From positions 2,666,001 to 2,730,000 of the forward strand of contig NZ_CP062983.1 in NCBI RefSeq assembly GCF_015500095.1: a stretch of 64,000 bases of DNA, in the 5' to 3' direction. Position 1 is the first letter of the stretch. Every line of letters begins with the position of its first letter. The translations under genes were made by a program, and so were the position numbers. The stretch comes from Phototrophicus methaneseepsis. Its GTDB lineage: Bacteria > Chloroflexota > Anaerolineae > Aggregatilineales > Phototrophicaceae. The notes under the pieces were generated by a model. The model was given only the letters and a program-made list of their open reading frames with translations. It had not been told where the DNA came from and searched no databases. Of this stretch, positions 17,846 to 26,350 are shown piece after piece.

Positions 17846-18814
17846 TTATTCTCCGACCCCATAAGATACCCACCAACTTGATGATCTGAATACGAGCAGG
17901 GTGAACCCGCCAATAATGAGCAGCAGCACCCACGCCATCGCTGAGGCGTATCCCATCTCGTGATAGGTCCATCCCTGGATATACATATGTAAGGTATAGA
18001 ATAGGGTTGAGTTCAGCACACCGCCCTTGCCGCCGCCGATGATATAGGCCTGCGTAAATGCCTGGAATGCAGATATGATCTGTATGATCAGATTAAACAG
18101 GATGACTGGCGAGAGTAGAGGAATCGTGATGGCGAAGAACTGCCGGACCTTATTGGCCCCATCAACGCTGGCAGCATCATAATATTCTTGTGGGATTTGC
18201 TTCAGGCCCGCCAGGAAGATGATCATGGATGACCCGAACTGCCACACAGTCAGCAAGATGAGCGTCCCAAGCGCGTAATTCGGGTTTGTAATCCAGCCAG
18301 GGAGGTCTACAAATCCAAGGACTGCGAGGAATCCATTAACCAGGCCATCTTTCTCGAATAATTTGCGCCATAATACCGCAATCGCTATAGAACCACCGAG
18401 GAGCGTCGGAATGTAGTAAACAGCGCGGTAGAAAGGCACGCCGCGCAGCTTCTGGTTCATCAACATGGCGACGGCGAGCGCGAAGATCATCTTCAGGGGG
18501 ACAGATACAAACACATATGTAAAAGTCACGGATAGTGACTTCATGTAATATGGGTCTACTCGGATCACTTCACCTGTCGATGCGGTGAACTCCGACAGCC
18601 CGAAAGCAGACCCGAACATCTTTACGTAATTACCCAGCCCGATAAATTGCGTTGCATCAGGCTGCGTAAAGTCATAATCCGTGAAACTGAGTCCCAGAGA
18701 ATAAATCATTGGGTAAAGCGTCAGGATGATAAAACCCAGGAGCCACGGCGTAAGAAACATATAGGCGACGGCGTTGCGCCTGAAAAACGTGACGATACCG
18801 GACATTTTGTTCAC
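17846..18814 (-). CDS. CUT1 sugar ABC transporter permease (MalF type)
   Basis: A 322-residue inner-membrane permease. It begins near NAVAYMFLTPWLLGFIILTLYP and continues with LGLSFTDYDFTQ, FIGLGNYVKMFG and the docking loop DAASVDGANKVRQFFAITIP. The start is a GTG (18814) or an ATG three codons later; AGGA lies about 11 bases upstream of the GTG. It sits about 145 bases behind the LacI regulator on the same strand and directly before the MalG-type permease. Confidence 0.93.
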   Translation of the reverse strand: MNKMSGIVTFFRRNAVAYMFLTPWLLGFIILTLYPMIYSLGLSFTDYDFTQPDATQFIGLGNYVKMFGSAFGLSEFTASTGEVIRVDPYYMKSLSVTFTYVFVSVPLKMIFALAVAMLMNQKLRGVPFYRAVYYIPTLLGGSIAIAVLWRKLFEKDGLVNGFLAVLGFVDLPGWITNPNYALGTLILLTVWQFGSSMIIFLAGLKQIPQEYYDAASVDGANKVRQFFAITIPLLSPVILFNLIIQIISAFQAFTQAYIIGGGKGGVLNSTLFYTLHMYIQGWTYHEMGYASAMAWVLLLIIGGFTLLVFRSSSWWVSYGVGE

Positions 18815-18871
18815 GAATAAAATTCCTTAATCTTTATAGGTGTTCAAAATCTATCAATTAGAGCTGTGTTC

Positions 18872-18940
18872 CAGCCGTTAAGCTTCAGAAGTAACGAAGA
18901 AATCTTTTTAACGATAGCTACCTCCTATATATAACGGCTG
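18872..18940. promoter_or_regulatory. Spaced inverted repeat in the leader of the second sugar operon
   Basis: CAGCCGTTA (18872-18880) and TAACGGCTG (18932-18940) are exact complements 51 bases apart, in the gap between the LacI gene and the first permease. They could be paired half-sites for looping by the LacI regulator, or the base of a long RNA hairpin. A strong Shine-Dalgarno-like AGGAGG lies within the interval on the minus strand but is not followed by a usual start codon. Confidence 0.35.
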
Positions 18941-18959
18941 CTTGAGCACTTGTTTTATC

Positions 18960-19979
18960 TTATGGAACGGACCCCGTTGATTCTCTGATAATCAATTGCA
19001 CTTCCGCCGTCGCGACCTGCTGCGGTAGATCGGGCTCCGCAATACGCTTAAGGAGCAACTTTACGGCACTGTGCCCGCTGCCGACCGCATTCCCTGAAAC
19101 TGTCGTGAGGCGGGGCAGGGTATAGCTTGAAAAAGGAATATCATCGAAGCTGGCAACGGATAGATCATCTGGCACCGTCAGGCCCATGTCGGCGGCGGCA
19201 CGCATAACAGCCACGGCCAGCATATCGTTAATCACCAGTAAGGCCGTTGGGCGTTCCGGCTGATTCAGTAAATCGTATGCCGCCTGATACGCGTCCTCTA
19301 GCTCGACCCCACAGTACACCTCAAAACGGCGGCTGTCGGATAATCCGGCATTGTCCAGCATCTCACGATAAGCGAAGAGGCGATCCGAACCCTGCGCTTC
19401 TTCCGCGACGCCGTAGACAAACCCAATACGCTTATGGCCCAGTTCAAAAAGATGGGTCATCAAGTCTCGCGTACCGCTGGCATAACCATGGATGACGTGA
19501 TCAAACTCAGCCTGGGTGGCAGTGATTTCTACAATGGGGCGGCCCGCTTTACGGAGATAGTCGGCTATGTTCGGCAAGAAATATCTCGTCGCTGCCAATA
19601 GGATAAAGCCATCTACACGGTGCCGCTTAAGCTCACGGATTGCCGTCTCTGCCTGGTTCGTATCTTCCAGATGAGGCGCCAGATAAAGGCCGTAGCCTGC
19701 TTCTTGGAGCGCGTCGGAAATGCCCGTTAGCATTTGCCAGAAAAACGGATTCTGGATAACGGGGATGATGACGCCAACGATGTTCGTACTGCCCGAACGC
19801 AGGGATTGGGCGCGTGCATCCGGTTCATAACCGAGTTCTGCAATCGCATCCATGACCCGCTGCCGGGTTTCGTCCGAAATCGGAATTTTCAGTTGCGTTT
19901 GATCGTTCAACACGTAGGATACTGTAGACCGCGAAACGCCAGCCTTACGTGCAACGTCTTTTTGAGTAGGTCTTTTCAT
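18960..19979 (-). CDS. LacI-family transcriptional regulator
   Basis: A 339-residue repressor-type regulator. The N-terminal HTH and hinge helix are canonical: QKDVARKAGVSRSTVSYVLND, then DEPDARAQSLRSG-type hinge (YEPDARAQSLRSGSTNIVGVIIP). The sugar-binding core shows NPFFWQMLTGISDALQEAGY, HRVDGFILLA, HKRIGFVYG, TALLVINDMLAVAVMRAA and LSVASFDDIPFSSYTLPRLTTV. It is first in the operon with the CUT1 importer and divergent from the rhamnosidase at 20369, so it probably controls both. An imperfect 16-nt palindrome (20012-20027) lies just upstream and may be its operator. Effector sugar is unknown. Confidence 0.93.
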   Translation of the reverse strand: MKRPTQKDVARKAGVSRSTVSYVLNDQTQLKIPISDETRQRVMDAIAELGYEPDARAQSLRSGSTNIVGVIIPVIQNPFFWQMLTGISDALQEAGYGLYLAPHLEDTNQAETAIRELKRHRVDGFILLAATRYFLPNIADYLRKAGRPIVEITATQAEFDHVIHGYASGTRDLMTHLFELGHKRIGFVYGVAEEAQGSDRLFAYREMLDNAGLSDSRRFEVYCGVELEDAYQAAYDLLNQPERPTALLVINDMLAVAVMRAAADMGLTVPDDLSVASFDDIPFSSYTLPRLTTVSGNAVGSGHSAVKLLLKRIAEPDLPQQVATAEVQLIIRESTGSVP

Positions 19980-20011
19980 AAACTCAATGTTTTTATTATA
20001 ATTAACTTTAT

Positions 20012-20027
20012 CGTGTCAATTGGCACG
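20012..20027. promoter_or_regulatory. Candidate LacI-type operator
   Basis: CGTGTCAATTGGCACG, a 16-nt palindrome with one mismatched pair and a central AATT, 33 bases upstream of the lacI-type gene and in the intergenic region shared with the rhamnosidase. Size and position fit an operator of that regulator. No second exact copy was found in the window. Confidence 0.45.
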
Positions 20028-20191
20028 TGTGAATTGAGTGTAGCGTCAGTTTTGATGCACGTCAAGTGATTTGCGCAGGTTCGCTCAAACAAGGCGCGCA
20101 TTGTATGCTAGTGGATCTTGCCGACGAGAAGAAATTTGCAGACAATCGCTAAAAATGCCCATTCCGCTGTCGATATCTGGTAGCATGAGCG

Positions 20192-20218
20192 CTCAGCAGG
20201 GTGGTTAACCACGCTGAG
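20192..20218. promoter_or_regulatory. Nested palindrome in the lacI-rhamnosidase intergenic region
   Basis: GTGGTTAACCAC (20201-20212, perfect) is flanked by CTCAGC and GCTGAG, with three extra bases on the left side. It could be an operator or a short RNA hairpin in the rhamnosidase leader. Apart from this and the palindrome at 20012, I see nothing in the roughly 390 bases between 19980 and 20368. Confidence 0.4.
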
Positions 20219-20368
20219 TAATGATTCTTATCGGCTCGTTGGATGATGTCCTGAGAATAGATGGTCTGTGCCTGAGCAGATAAAAAGCTACTGGTAAAGA
20301 TCTATAGGACAAGGGACAATCCAGAACATAATGCTTAGATGATCAATACCGCACCCACGAGGTCAATC

Positions 20369-23008
20369 GTGAAAATAAGCCATCTCAAAACCAACCATAT
20401 TGTCAATCCCCTGGGATTTGCGATAGACACACCCACCTTTTCCTGGATCGTTGAGGAGACTGACGATACGGTACAAACGGCTGCTCAGGTTCTGGTCAGT
20501 TATGACAGCGATTTTAAGCAAATCATTTTTGATAGCGGCAAGGTGGATGGCTCGCTCATCGACAGCGTGGCATATTGCCCGCCTATTACTCTGCAGGCGC
20601 GCACACGTTATTTCTGGAAGGTCCGCATCTGGGGCGAAAGTGAAAATGCGGAGAGCGACCCTGCCTGGTTCGAAACTGCGAAGATGGACGAAGGCTGGCA
20701 GGCAGAATGGATCACGCCGGATTGGGAAGACAATCAGACGCATCCGATCCTGTTTCATTCATTTGAGTTGGATGCCCGGCCTGTTGCAGCGCGAGCCTAT
20801 ATCTCTGGATTGGGATTGTATCATTTTGAACTGAACGGTCAGAAGGTCGGGGATGAATATTTAACGCCTTATTGCAATGCCTACGACCAGTGGATTCAGT
20901 ATCAAACATACGACATTTTAGAGCATATAGCGACTGGCGCGAATCTTATTTCGGTCATGCTTGGCAGCGGCTGGTATAAGGGTCGTTATGGTGCAGATAG
21001 AGGCGAGACGGACTTTTACGGTGATCGTTTCGCCTTGATCTGTGAGCTGCATATCACGTTGGAAAATGGTGAAGATGTGATCATTAGCAGCGACTCATCG
21101 TGGCAGGCGCAGGCATCGCCCGTACTTGAAAGCAGCATCTTCGACGGTGAAACGTACGACGCTCGTATTGGTCAATCGGTGCCTGCTTCTGGTGCGATTG
21201 CTGGTACTCAACCCGTGGTTATAGATATGGCTTTATTGGAAGCGCGACGGTCGCTGCCGGTGAAGATTATGGAGGTGTTGAAGCCTATCGCTGTGCTCCA
21301 GACACCTGCCGGAGAAACAGTCCTCGATATGGGGCAAAACATGACGGGATGGCTTCGTTTTAAGACGAATGCACCCGCCGGGACGCGCCTCCATTTACAG
21401 TTTGGCGAGGTGCTGCAAGGGGGAAATTTCTTCCGCGATAACCTGCGTACGGCATTAGCGGAGTACATCTATATTGCTGATGGTACGGAGGCGATTGTCG
21501 AGCCGTATTTCACTTTTTACGGGTTCAGATATGTCAAAATTTCTGGATGGGTTGGCGAACTGAACATCGATGATTTTACAGGGTGTGTCGTTTATTCGCA
21601 GATGGATGTCATCGGCGAGATTAAAACATCGAACGATAAAGTTAACCAGCTATTTAAAAATGCCTTGTGGAGCCAGAAGGATAACTTCCTCGATATCCCG
21701 ACTGATTGCCCGCAGCGTGACGAACGTCTGGGATGGTCAGGGGATATTCAGGTTTTTTCCGGTACGGCCTGTTTCAACATGGATTCTGCGGCTTTCCTCT
21801 CCAAATATGGTTATGACCTGGGGAAAGAACAGGCCAAATGTGACGGCATGGTGCCTCATATTGTGCCGATGGCTAACCTGAACAAAGGCGGTTCTGCTGC
21901 GTGGGGGGATGTCGCAACCATTCTGCCGTGGAATCTGTACGAGTTTTACGGTGATGTCGCTATTCTGGATCAGCAGTTTGAGAGTATGCGCGCCTGGGTC
22001 GATTACATCAAAGATATTGATGAATCGTCAGGGGGCAAACGCCTCTGGACAGGTGGCATTCACTTTGGCGATTGGCTGTCGCTGGATGCTTCTGATCCCA
22101 CTTCGCGCCGAGGTGGAACGCCTCACGATTTTATTGCTTCGGCATTTTATTGCTATTCTGCCGGGTTGGTGGCAAAAGCCGCGAAGGTGCTCGGTAAGGA
22201 TGACATCGCCGAAGCATATGAGCAGCTATCCGCAGAAATCAAAGCAGCCATTCAGAAAGAATACTTCACAGCGACTGGACGTTTGGCTGTCCCTACCCAG
22301 ACGGGCTATGTACTGGCACTGTTTATGGACCTTGTGCCGGATGCGTTCCGAGAGCGGGTGCAGGATGATCTCATCGCGAGACTGGAAGAAGATAACACCC
22401 ATCTGAGGACGGGTTTTGTCGGTACCCCATATCTTTGCCGGGTGCTATCGAATATTGGGGCCAATGATTTGGCTTACAAATTGCTGCTTAATGAAGATTT
22501 TCCATCATGGCTGTATGCCATCAACCTGGGTGCGACGACGATCTGGGAGCGGTGGAATTCTATTAATCCTGATGGCTCAATCAGTTCAACAGGCATGAAT
22601 TCGCTCAATCATTACGCTTATGGCTCTATTGTCGAGTGGATGTTCCGGGATATGTGCGGGCTGAATCCATCAACGGGTGACGGTACGGGTGCCGGTTTCC
22701 GTCACGCGTATATTGCCCCTAAGCCGGATCAATCATTGCAATGTGCTAGGGGGCGTTATCGCTCGGCGGCTGGCTGGTACGAAAGCGGCTGGCGTATCGA
22801 CGAGGGAGACAAACTCACTGTCGAGCTCGTTATCCCATTCAATGCATCAGCCACTGTCGTGCTACCAGATGCACATCTGAGTGAACTCACGATCAACAAT
22901 CAGCCTTTGCAGGATGGTGTGCAAGATGGTGATCAGGTGATATTCACCCTGGGAGCAGGGCACTACGAGATTGCCTATCTAAACTGGCAAGCGAGCAGCC
23001 GCCCCTGA
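20369..23008 (+). CDS. Alpha-L-rhamnosidase (GH78)
   Basis: Removes terminal alpha-L-rhamnose from glycans or glycosides. The protein follows the GH78 domain order: N-terminal fibronectin-like domain (HIVNPLGFAIDTPTFSWIV), a rhamnose-binding beta domain (RAYISGLGLYHFELNGQKVGDEYLTP, NLISVMLGSGWYKGRYG), the (alpha/alpha)6 catalytic barrel and a C-terminal beta domain. The catalytic acid loop is DCPQRDERLGWSGD. There is no signal peptide, so it should act in the cytoplasm on imported oligosaccharides. I chose a GTG at 20369, preceded by GAGG at six bases and giving the usual family start (KISHLKTNH). An ATG ten codons upstream (20339) is the alternative but has no clear ribosome-binding site. 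It is divergent from the LacI gene and its sugar importer. Confidence 0.93.
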   Translation: MKISHLKTNHIVNPLGFAIDTPTFSWIVEETDDTVQTAAQVLVSYDSDFKQIIFDSGKVDGSLIDSVAYCPPITLQARTRYFWKVRIWGESENAESDPAWFETAKMDEGWQAEWITPDWEDNQTHPILFHSFELDARPVAARAYISGLGLYHFELNGQKVGDEYLTPYCNAYDQWIQYQTYDILEHIATGANLISVMLGSGWYKGRYGADRGETDFYGDRFALICELHITLENGEDVIISSDSSWQAQASPVLESSIFDGETYDARIGQSVPASGAIAGTQPVVIDMALLEARRSLPVKIMEVLKPIAVLQTPAGETVLDMGQNMTGWLRFKTNAPAGTRLHLQFGEVLQGGNFFRDNLRTALAEYIYIADGTEAIVEPYFTFYGFRYVKISGWVGELNIDDFTGCVVYSQMDVIGEIKTSNDKVNQLFKNALWSQKDNFLDIPTDCPQRDERLGWSGDIQVFSGTACFNMDSAAFLSKYGYDLGKEQAKCDGMVPHIVPMANLNKGGSAAWGDVATILPWNLYEFYGDVAILDQQFESMRAWVDYIKDIDESSGGKRLWTGGIHFGDWLSLDASDPTSRRGGTPHDFIASAFYCYSAGLVAKAAKVLGKDDIAEAYEQLSAEIKAAIQKEYFTATGRLAVPTQTGYVLALFMDLVPDAFRERVQDDLIARLEEDNTHLRTGFVGTPYLCRVLSNIGANDLAYKLLLNEDFPSWLYAINLGATTIWERWNSINPDGSISSTGMNSLNHYAYGSIVEWMFRDMCGLNPSTGDGTGAGFRHAYIAPKPDQSLQCARGRYRSAAGWYESGWRIDEGDKLTVELVIPFNASATVVLPDAHLSELTINNQPLQDGVQDGDQVIFTLGAGHYEIAYLNWQASSRP

Positions 23009-23027
23009 GCTGGCCTGTTGTAGCTTA

Positions 23028-25202
23028 TTATCGGACTTCATCTGCTGTCGTGAGTGCCTGATTGAGGTGCCTTGCCGCGATATAAGCAAAGGTCATCCCG
23101 ACGCTGAGTGTGCCGCCACCCCCTGGATAGCTCCCTGCGAATGGGCTGGCGGCCGTGTTCCCTGCCGCATACAGGCCGCCTAGGGGCTTGCCCCAGACAT
23201 CTAAAACCTGACCATTTGCATTGATCTGTAAGCCGCCGCTGGTCCCCAGTGCCCCAGGCCAAATTGATGCGCCATAGAAGGGCGGCTCAATGAGAGGGCC
23301 CAGGCATGGGTTGATGAGGTCATCGCGCGTTGGATCGCCGCCTGTTTGCCGGTCAAAGGCTGATTCGCCTCGTCTGAAGTCCGGGTCGTGGCCTGTTCGC
23401 GCATATTCATTGAATACCTCCACAGTCTCAACGAGGTTGCACGGATTGATATTGAGCATATTCGCCAGTTCTTCTAAGGTATCGGCGCAGACAAACCAAG
23501 TTGAAGGCTTCTGTCCTTCTTTGGCGCGTGTCTGATTCGTGCGGCGATAATGATCTGCATCGGTAATCACAAAGGCCGGGATATTGCTATATTCGAACCG
23601 CCCGGAATCGAAGGCATAGAAAGCGCGCGTTACCAGATCATAAGGCCCGGCTTCGTTCATGATGCGGTGTCCGGTGCGATTTACCACAAGGGCCCCTGGT
23701 TTGCCCAGTTCCGGTGCTAGCGCTGGATACGCCGATTTTGTCTCTCGGTCGAAGTAAACAGGCCAGCCCCATCGTTCATTCATATGGCCCAGGCCAGCCC
23801 CGACCGCCATACCCATGATCTGACCGTCGCCCGTGTTGCCTTCTGCGGCACTGCTGTAGTAAAGCGGTCCTCTTAGGAAGCTCTCGACCATGGCTTTATT
23901 ATGATCAAAACCGCCGCTGGCGAGCACGACGCCACCTCGGGCCTTGATATTCGTCGGGATGCCATCAACCTCTGCGACCACACCTGTCACGATGCCGTTA
24001 TGTTCTATGAGGCGCTTCGCCGGACTATTGAGCCATACCTGGGCGCCGCGCGCCAGCGCAGCTTCATAGATAGTACTCAGCAAGAATCTGCCATGAAGGA
24101 CTGTTCCGTTGCGGGTTGGGCTAATGCCGCGCCCGTAATCGACCCCACCAGCGAACTCTGGATAGTAGTCCTGGAAGTTGGGCATAAAAGTCCAGTCGAT
24201 GCCGATTTCACGAAACAAATCAATGACTTCATGGCAGTGATTAACGAAAGCATAAGCCAATTCATGGTTGATGCCGCCTGAAGTGATGATATTCAGATAT
24301 GTGAGGGCATCCTCCGTAGAATCCTGAATGCCGGCTTCTTTCATACAATAGTTGTTTGGCACCCATAAACCGCCCCCAGAAAAAGCCGTTGTGCCGCCCA
24401 CAGTCGATTGTTTTTCCAGGACGAGCACTCGCATCCCCAGATCAGCCGCTTTCAAAGCGGCAACCATGCCGATCCCAGAGCCGACGACGACCATGTCAAA
24501 CTCTTCGTCCCAGGCGATATGTGCGTTATGTTCAGGCGCTTTTTCTTCCGGTGTAGGATCAACGAGGCCGCGTTGGATCGCATAGCGGATGATGTCTGCG
24601 CGGTGTTCGAGGTTGAGCTTTTCCCCGATGCGCTGGCGATAGGTATCCACCGTGCGCGGACTGATTGAAAAATGGGTGCTGATTTCACCGCGTGATTGAC
24701 CCAGTGCTGTCCGGATCAAGACTTCGTATTCACGGTCGCTCAGTTCTTCTAAGGGGTCTGCCTTCAGTGTATCGGGTGATTGGCGTGCACTCAGGATGAC
24801 GCTCAGGGCTTCCATCGAAAAGACTGCTTCACCTGCCGCAGCACGCCGGATAGCCGTGACAAAATCTTGCTGACTGGTATCTGATGGAATTAGACCCGAT
24901 GCCCCGGCTTTACTGATGTGCAAGATCGTATCGCCATTGGTTTGATCCCCATAGACGAGAACGCGAGTATGCGGGTTGTGTCGGCAGATATGCGCTATGG
25001 GATAGTAAATGCTCATGACAGAAGAGGGCAATTTAATGACAACCACGTCGATGCGCTTTTTGTCGACTGCTTCAATCAGGGAAAAACTTCTGTCTGTTTC
25101 ATAAACAATATCAATATCGCTCTCGGTTTGCAGCCATGTGCGCAAGCCAGCACGCGATAAAGGTTGAGGATCCGCTAGGGCAATCCGAATATTCTGTTTC
25201 AT
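23028..25202 (-). CDS. Fusion regulator: pseudo-receiver, LuxR-type HTH and KstD-like flavoprotein
   Basis: One uninterrupted frame of 724 residues. Residues 5-125 have the fold pattern of a NarL-type receiver, but the phospho-acceptor Asp is replaced by Lys (VVVIKLPSS, residue 57), the acidic pair is reduced to ALADPQP, and the conserved Lys near the end is lost (GASGLIPSD), so phosphorylation is unlikely. Residues 153-212 are a LuxR/NarL HTH (LSDREYEVL, ISPRTVDTYRQRIGEKL). After a short Pro/Glu linker, residues 235-720 form a complete FAD-dependent oxidoreductase: GSGIGMVAA dinucleotide fold, VLEKQSTVGGTTAFSGGG, WVPNNY, DYYPEFAGG, GGFDHN, NTGDGQIM and the C-terminal YPGGGGT. It is a clear paralogue of the exported flavoprotein at 26351, which lies divergent to it. 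The Tyr-Pro-Gly-x-Gly motif and the absence of a fumarate-reductase His-Pro-Thr point to the 3-ketosteroid-dehydrogenase type. No internal start codon with a ribosome-binding site lies at the junction, so a true fusion is likely. Role as a substrate- or redox-sensing transcription factor is inferred. Confidence 0.9.
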   Translation of the reverse strand: MKQNIRIALADPQPLSRAGLRTWLQTESDIDIVYETDRSFSLIEAVDKKRIDVVVIKLPSSVMSIYYPIAHICRHNPHTRVLVYGDQTNGDTILHISKAGASGLIPSDTSQQDFVTAIRRAAAGEAVFSMEALSVILSARQSPDTLKADPLEELSDREYEVLIRTALGQSRGEISTHFSISPRTVDTYRQRIGEKLNLEHRADIIRYAIQRGLVDPTPEEKAPEHNAHIAWDEEFDMVVVGSGIGMVAALKAADLGMRVLVLEKQSTVGGTTAFSGGGLWVPNNYCMKEAGIQDSTEDALTYLNIITSGGINHELAYAFVNHCHEVIDLFREIGIDWTFMPNFQDYYPEFAGGVDYGRGISPTRNGTVLHGRFLLSTIYEAALARGAQVWLNSPAKRLIEHNGIVTGVVAEVDGIPTNIKARGGVVLASGGFDHNKAMVESFLRGPLYYSSAAEGNTGDGQIMGMAVGAGLGHMNERWGWPVYFDRETKSAYPALAPELGKPGALVVNRTGHRIMNEAGPYDLVTRAFYAFDSGRFEYSNIPAFVITDADHYRRTNQTRAKEGQKPSTWFVCADTLEELANMLNINPCNLVETVEVFNEYARTGHDPDFRRGESAFDRQTGGDPTRDDLINPCLGPLIEPPFYGASIWPGALGTSGGLQINANGQVLDVWGKPLGGLYAAGNTAASPFAGSYPGGGGTLSVGMTFAYIAARHLNQALTTADEVR

Positions 25203-25218
25203 AGAGGACTATGTCCCT

Positions 25219-25238
25219 GTTACTTTCACTTAAGTAAC
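25219..25238. promoter_or_regulatory. Inverted repeat in the leader of the fusion regulator
   Basis: GTTACTT and AAGTAAC flank a 6-base spacer, 17 bases upstream of the regulator's start codon and downstream of its predicted TATAAT (25261-25266, minus strand). Could be an autoregulatory operator or a hairpin near the ribosome-binding region. Confidence 0.4.
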
Positions 25239-25532
25239 TTCTAAGAGTTTTTATAGCTTCATTATACAAATGCTGCTTAATAAATCTTTGTTTCTTTCGA
25301 CACATTGTTTTGATGACGTGCGTTTATATCGGGCTTTATCTCGACTTCTATGTCTTTAAATAGGGCTATTTTTTCGGCCATTCTGTTATTTAGCGTCATT
25401 TTCAACAGTTTAATTTGTTTTATGGTCAATTAAGCGCGGGTTGTATGTATTTTACGGACAGGCCATACCGTAGTTCTCGTATCTCATATGCAGCATAACC
25501 TCGATACACAAGTAAGTGCTTGGATAGTATCT

Positions 25533-25556
25533 TATTTGTGTAAATTTACACAAATA
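25533..25556. promoter_or_regulatory. Perfect 24-nt palindrome upstream of the cytochrome operon
   Basis: The half-site TATTTGTGTAAA is followed directly by its exact complement. Its centre is about 70 bases upstream of the predicted start of the cytochrome operon, the distance at which class I activators bind. It resembles a CRP/FNR-like TGTGT-N6-ACACA site, but the divergently encoded LuxR-type fusion regulator is an equally good candidate to bind it. Binding is inferred. Confidence 0.65.
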
Positions 25557-25578
25557 GAAGTGTCTCAAATTTAGCAGC

Positions 25579-25607
25579 ATTGAGATAACTCAATTTGTTT
25601 GTATAAG
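25579..25607 (+). promoter_or_regulatory. Promoter of the cytochrome operon with overlapping FNR-like site
   Basis: TTGAGA (25580-25585), a 16-base spacer and TATAAG (25602-25607) give a predicted start near 25614, only about 10 bases before the first ATG; no Shine-Dalgarno sequence is seen, so translation may be nearly leaderless. The -35 overlaps ATTGAG-ATAA-CTCAAT (25579-25594), which resembles an FNR-family site (TTGAT-N4-ATCAA). The remaining roughly 420-base divergent region (25203-25623) is A+T-rich with no gene. Confidence 0.5.
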
Positions 25608-25623
25608 GGTCAAGCTACAACTT

Positions 25624-26295
25624 ATGAGTGAACAAGAAATATCACGACCGAGCCGCTTTCGCATCCTAAGACGTATCTTCACGTTCATTTTTCTGTTTAT
25701 TGGGCTGGTTGTACTGATCGGCGGAATCGGTGTTGTGGGAGTTTGGAGCCATTTCTGGGGGTTTAACATTGGCAACCCCTCTTCAGATTCCTGCGCGAGC
25801 TGCCATGTGATGGAGACCTACGAGAGCTCCCTGAATCAGCCGGAAATGCTCGTTAGTCTGCACAGTGATAAGGAAGTCGGCTGTGTGGATTGTCACTCTA
25901 TGAGCTTTGAACAACAACTCCATGAAACAGTGGCTTACCTGCAAGACGATTATACCCAGCCTTTTACACGGGCTGAATACGGCATGGAGACCTGTTTCCA
26001 ATGCCATGAACACGGTAGCTACGACCAGATCGCCTGGCGCACAACAGACCTTGGCGTGACGGATGGTAAGACGAAGGGCCACGAAGCCAACCCGCATCAG
26101 TCGCCACATTATGATGACCTGGAATGCAATACCTGCCATCGTATGCACCGTGAATCCGTTTTGTTTTGTTCAGAGTGTCACGCATTTGAATTTAGAATCC
26201 CGGTCCCTGTTCCTTCAGATTCTACAGATTCCACAGATTCTACCGACGAACCAGCCGATGATTCTGTCGTCGAAGATTCTACCGAAACACCCTGA
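25624..26295 (+). CDS. Membrane-anchored pentaheme c-type cytochrome (NapC/NrfH-like)
   Basis: A 223-residue protein with one N-terminal membrane helix (residues 17-42, IFTFIFLFIGLVVLIGGIGVVGV) after a basic cytoplasmic tail, as in quinol-oxidising NapC/NirT/NrfH proteins. Five CxxCH heme sites follow: CASCH (57), CVDCH (87), CFQCH (124), CNTCH (168) and CSECH (182). Many free histidines (HYDD, HRMH, HEH) could supply distal ligands. The C-terminal 30 residues are a low-complexity acidic Ser/Thr/Asp tail encoded by a short tandem DNA repeat around 26213-26245. It is first in an operon with an exported flavoprotein, a nonaheme cytochrome and a cytochrome b, so it probably carries electrons between the quinone pool and the flavoprotein. 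Direction of flow is not shown by sequence. Confidence 0.9.
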   Translation: MSEQEISRPSRFRILRRIFTFIFLFIGLVVLIGGIGVVGVWSHFWGFNIGNPSSDSCASCHVMETYESSLNQPEMLVSLHSDKEVGCVDCHSMSFEQQLHETVAYLQDDYTQPFTRAEYGMETCFQCHEHGSYDQIAWRTTDLGVTDGKTKGHEANPHQSPHYDDLECNTCHRMHRESVLFCSECHAFEFRIPVPVPSDSTDSTDSTDEPADDSVVEDSTETP

Positions 26296-26350
26296 TACAG
26301 ATTAAAGACATTCATCTTAATAGAGCGTTACCTATATAGGAGTCCTAATC

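Noticed and set aside
18915-18950. Possible small gene with AUC start after AGGAGG, downstream of the lacI-type gene (minus strand)
   Set aside because: About 23 codons stay open, but AUC is a very rare start and nothing in the peptide is recognisable.
23028-25202. Two genes merged by a sequencing error rather than a fusion
   Set aside because: The frame is continuous, the junction is a short Pro/Glu linker without a ribosome-binding site, and no start codon lies before the FAD-binding strand.
26213-26245. Short tandem repeat as a possible CRISPR or mobile-element end
   Set aside because: It is coding: the repeat unit encodes the Ser/Thr/Asp tail of the pentaheme cytochrome and has no spacers.
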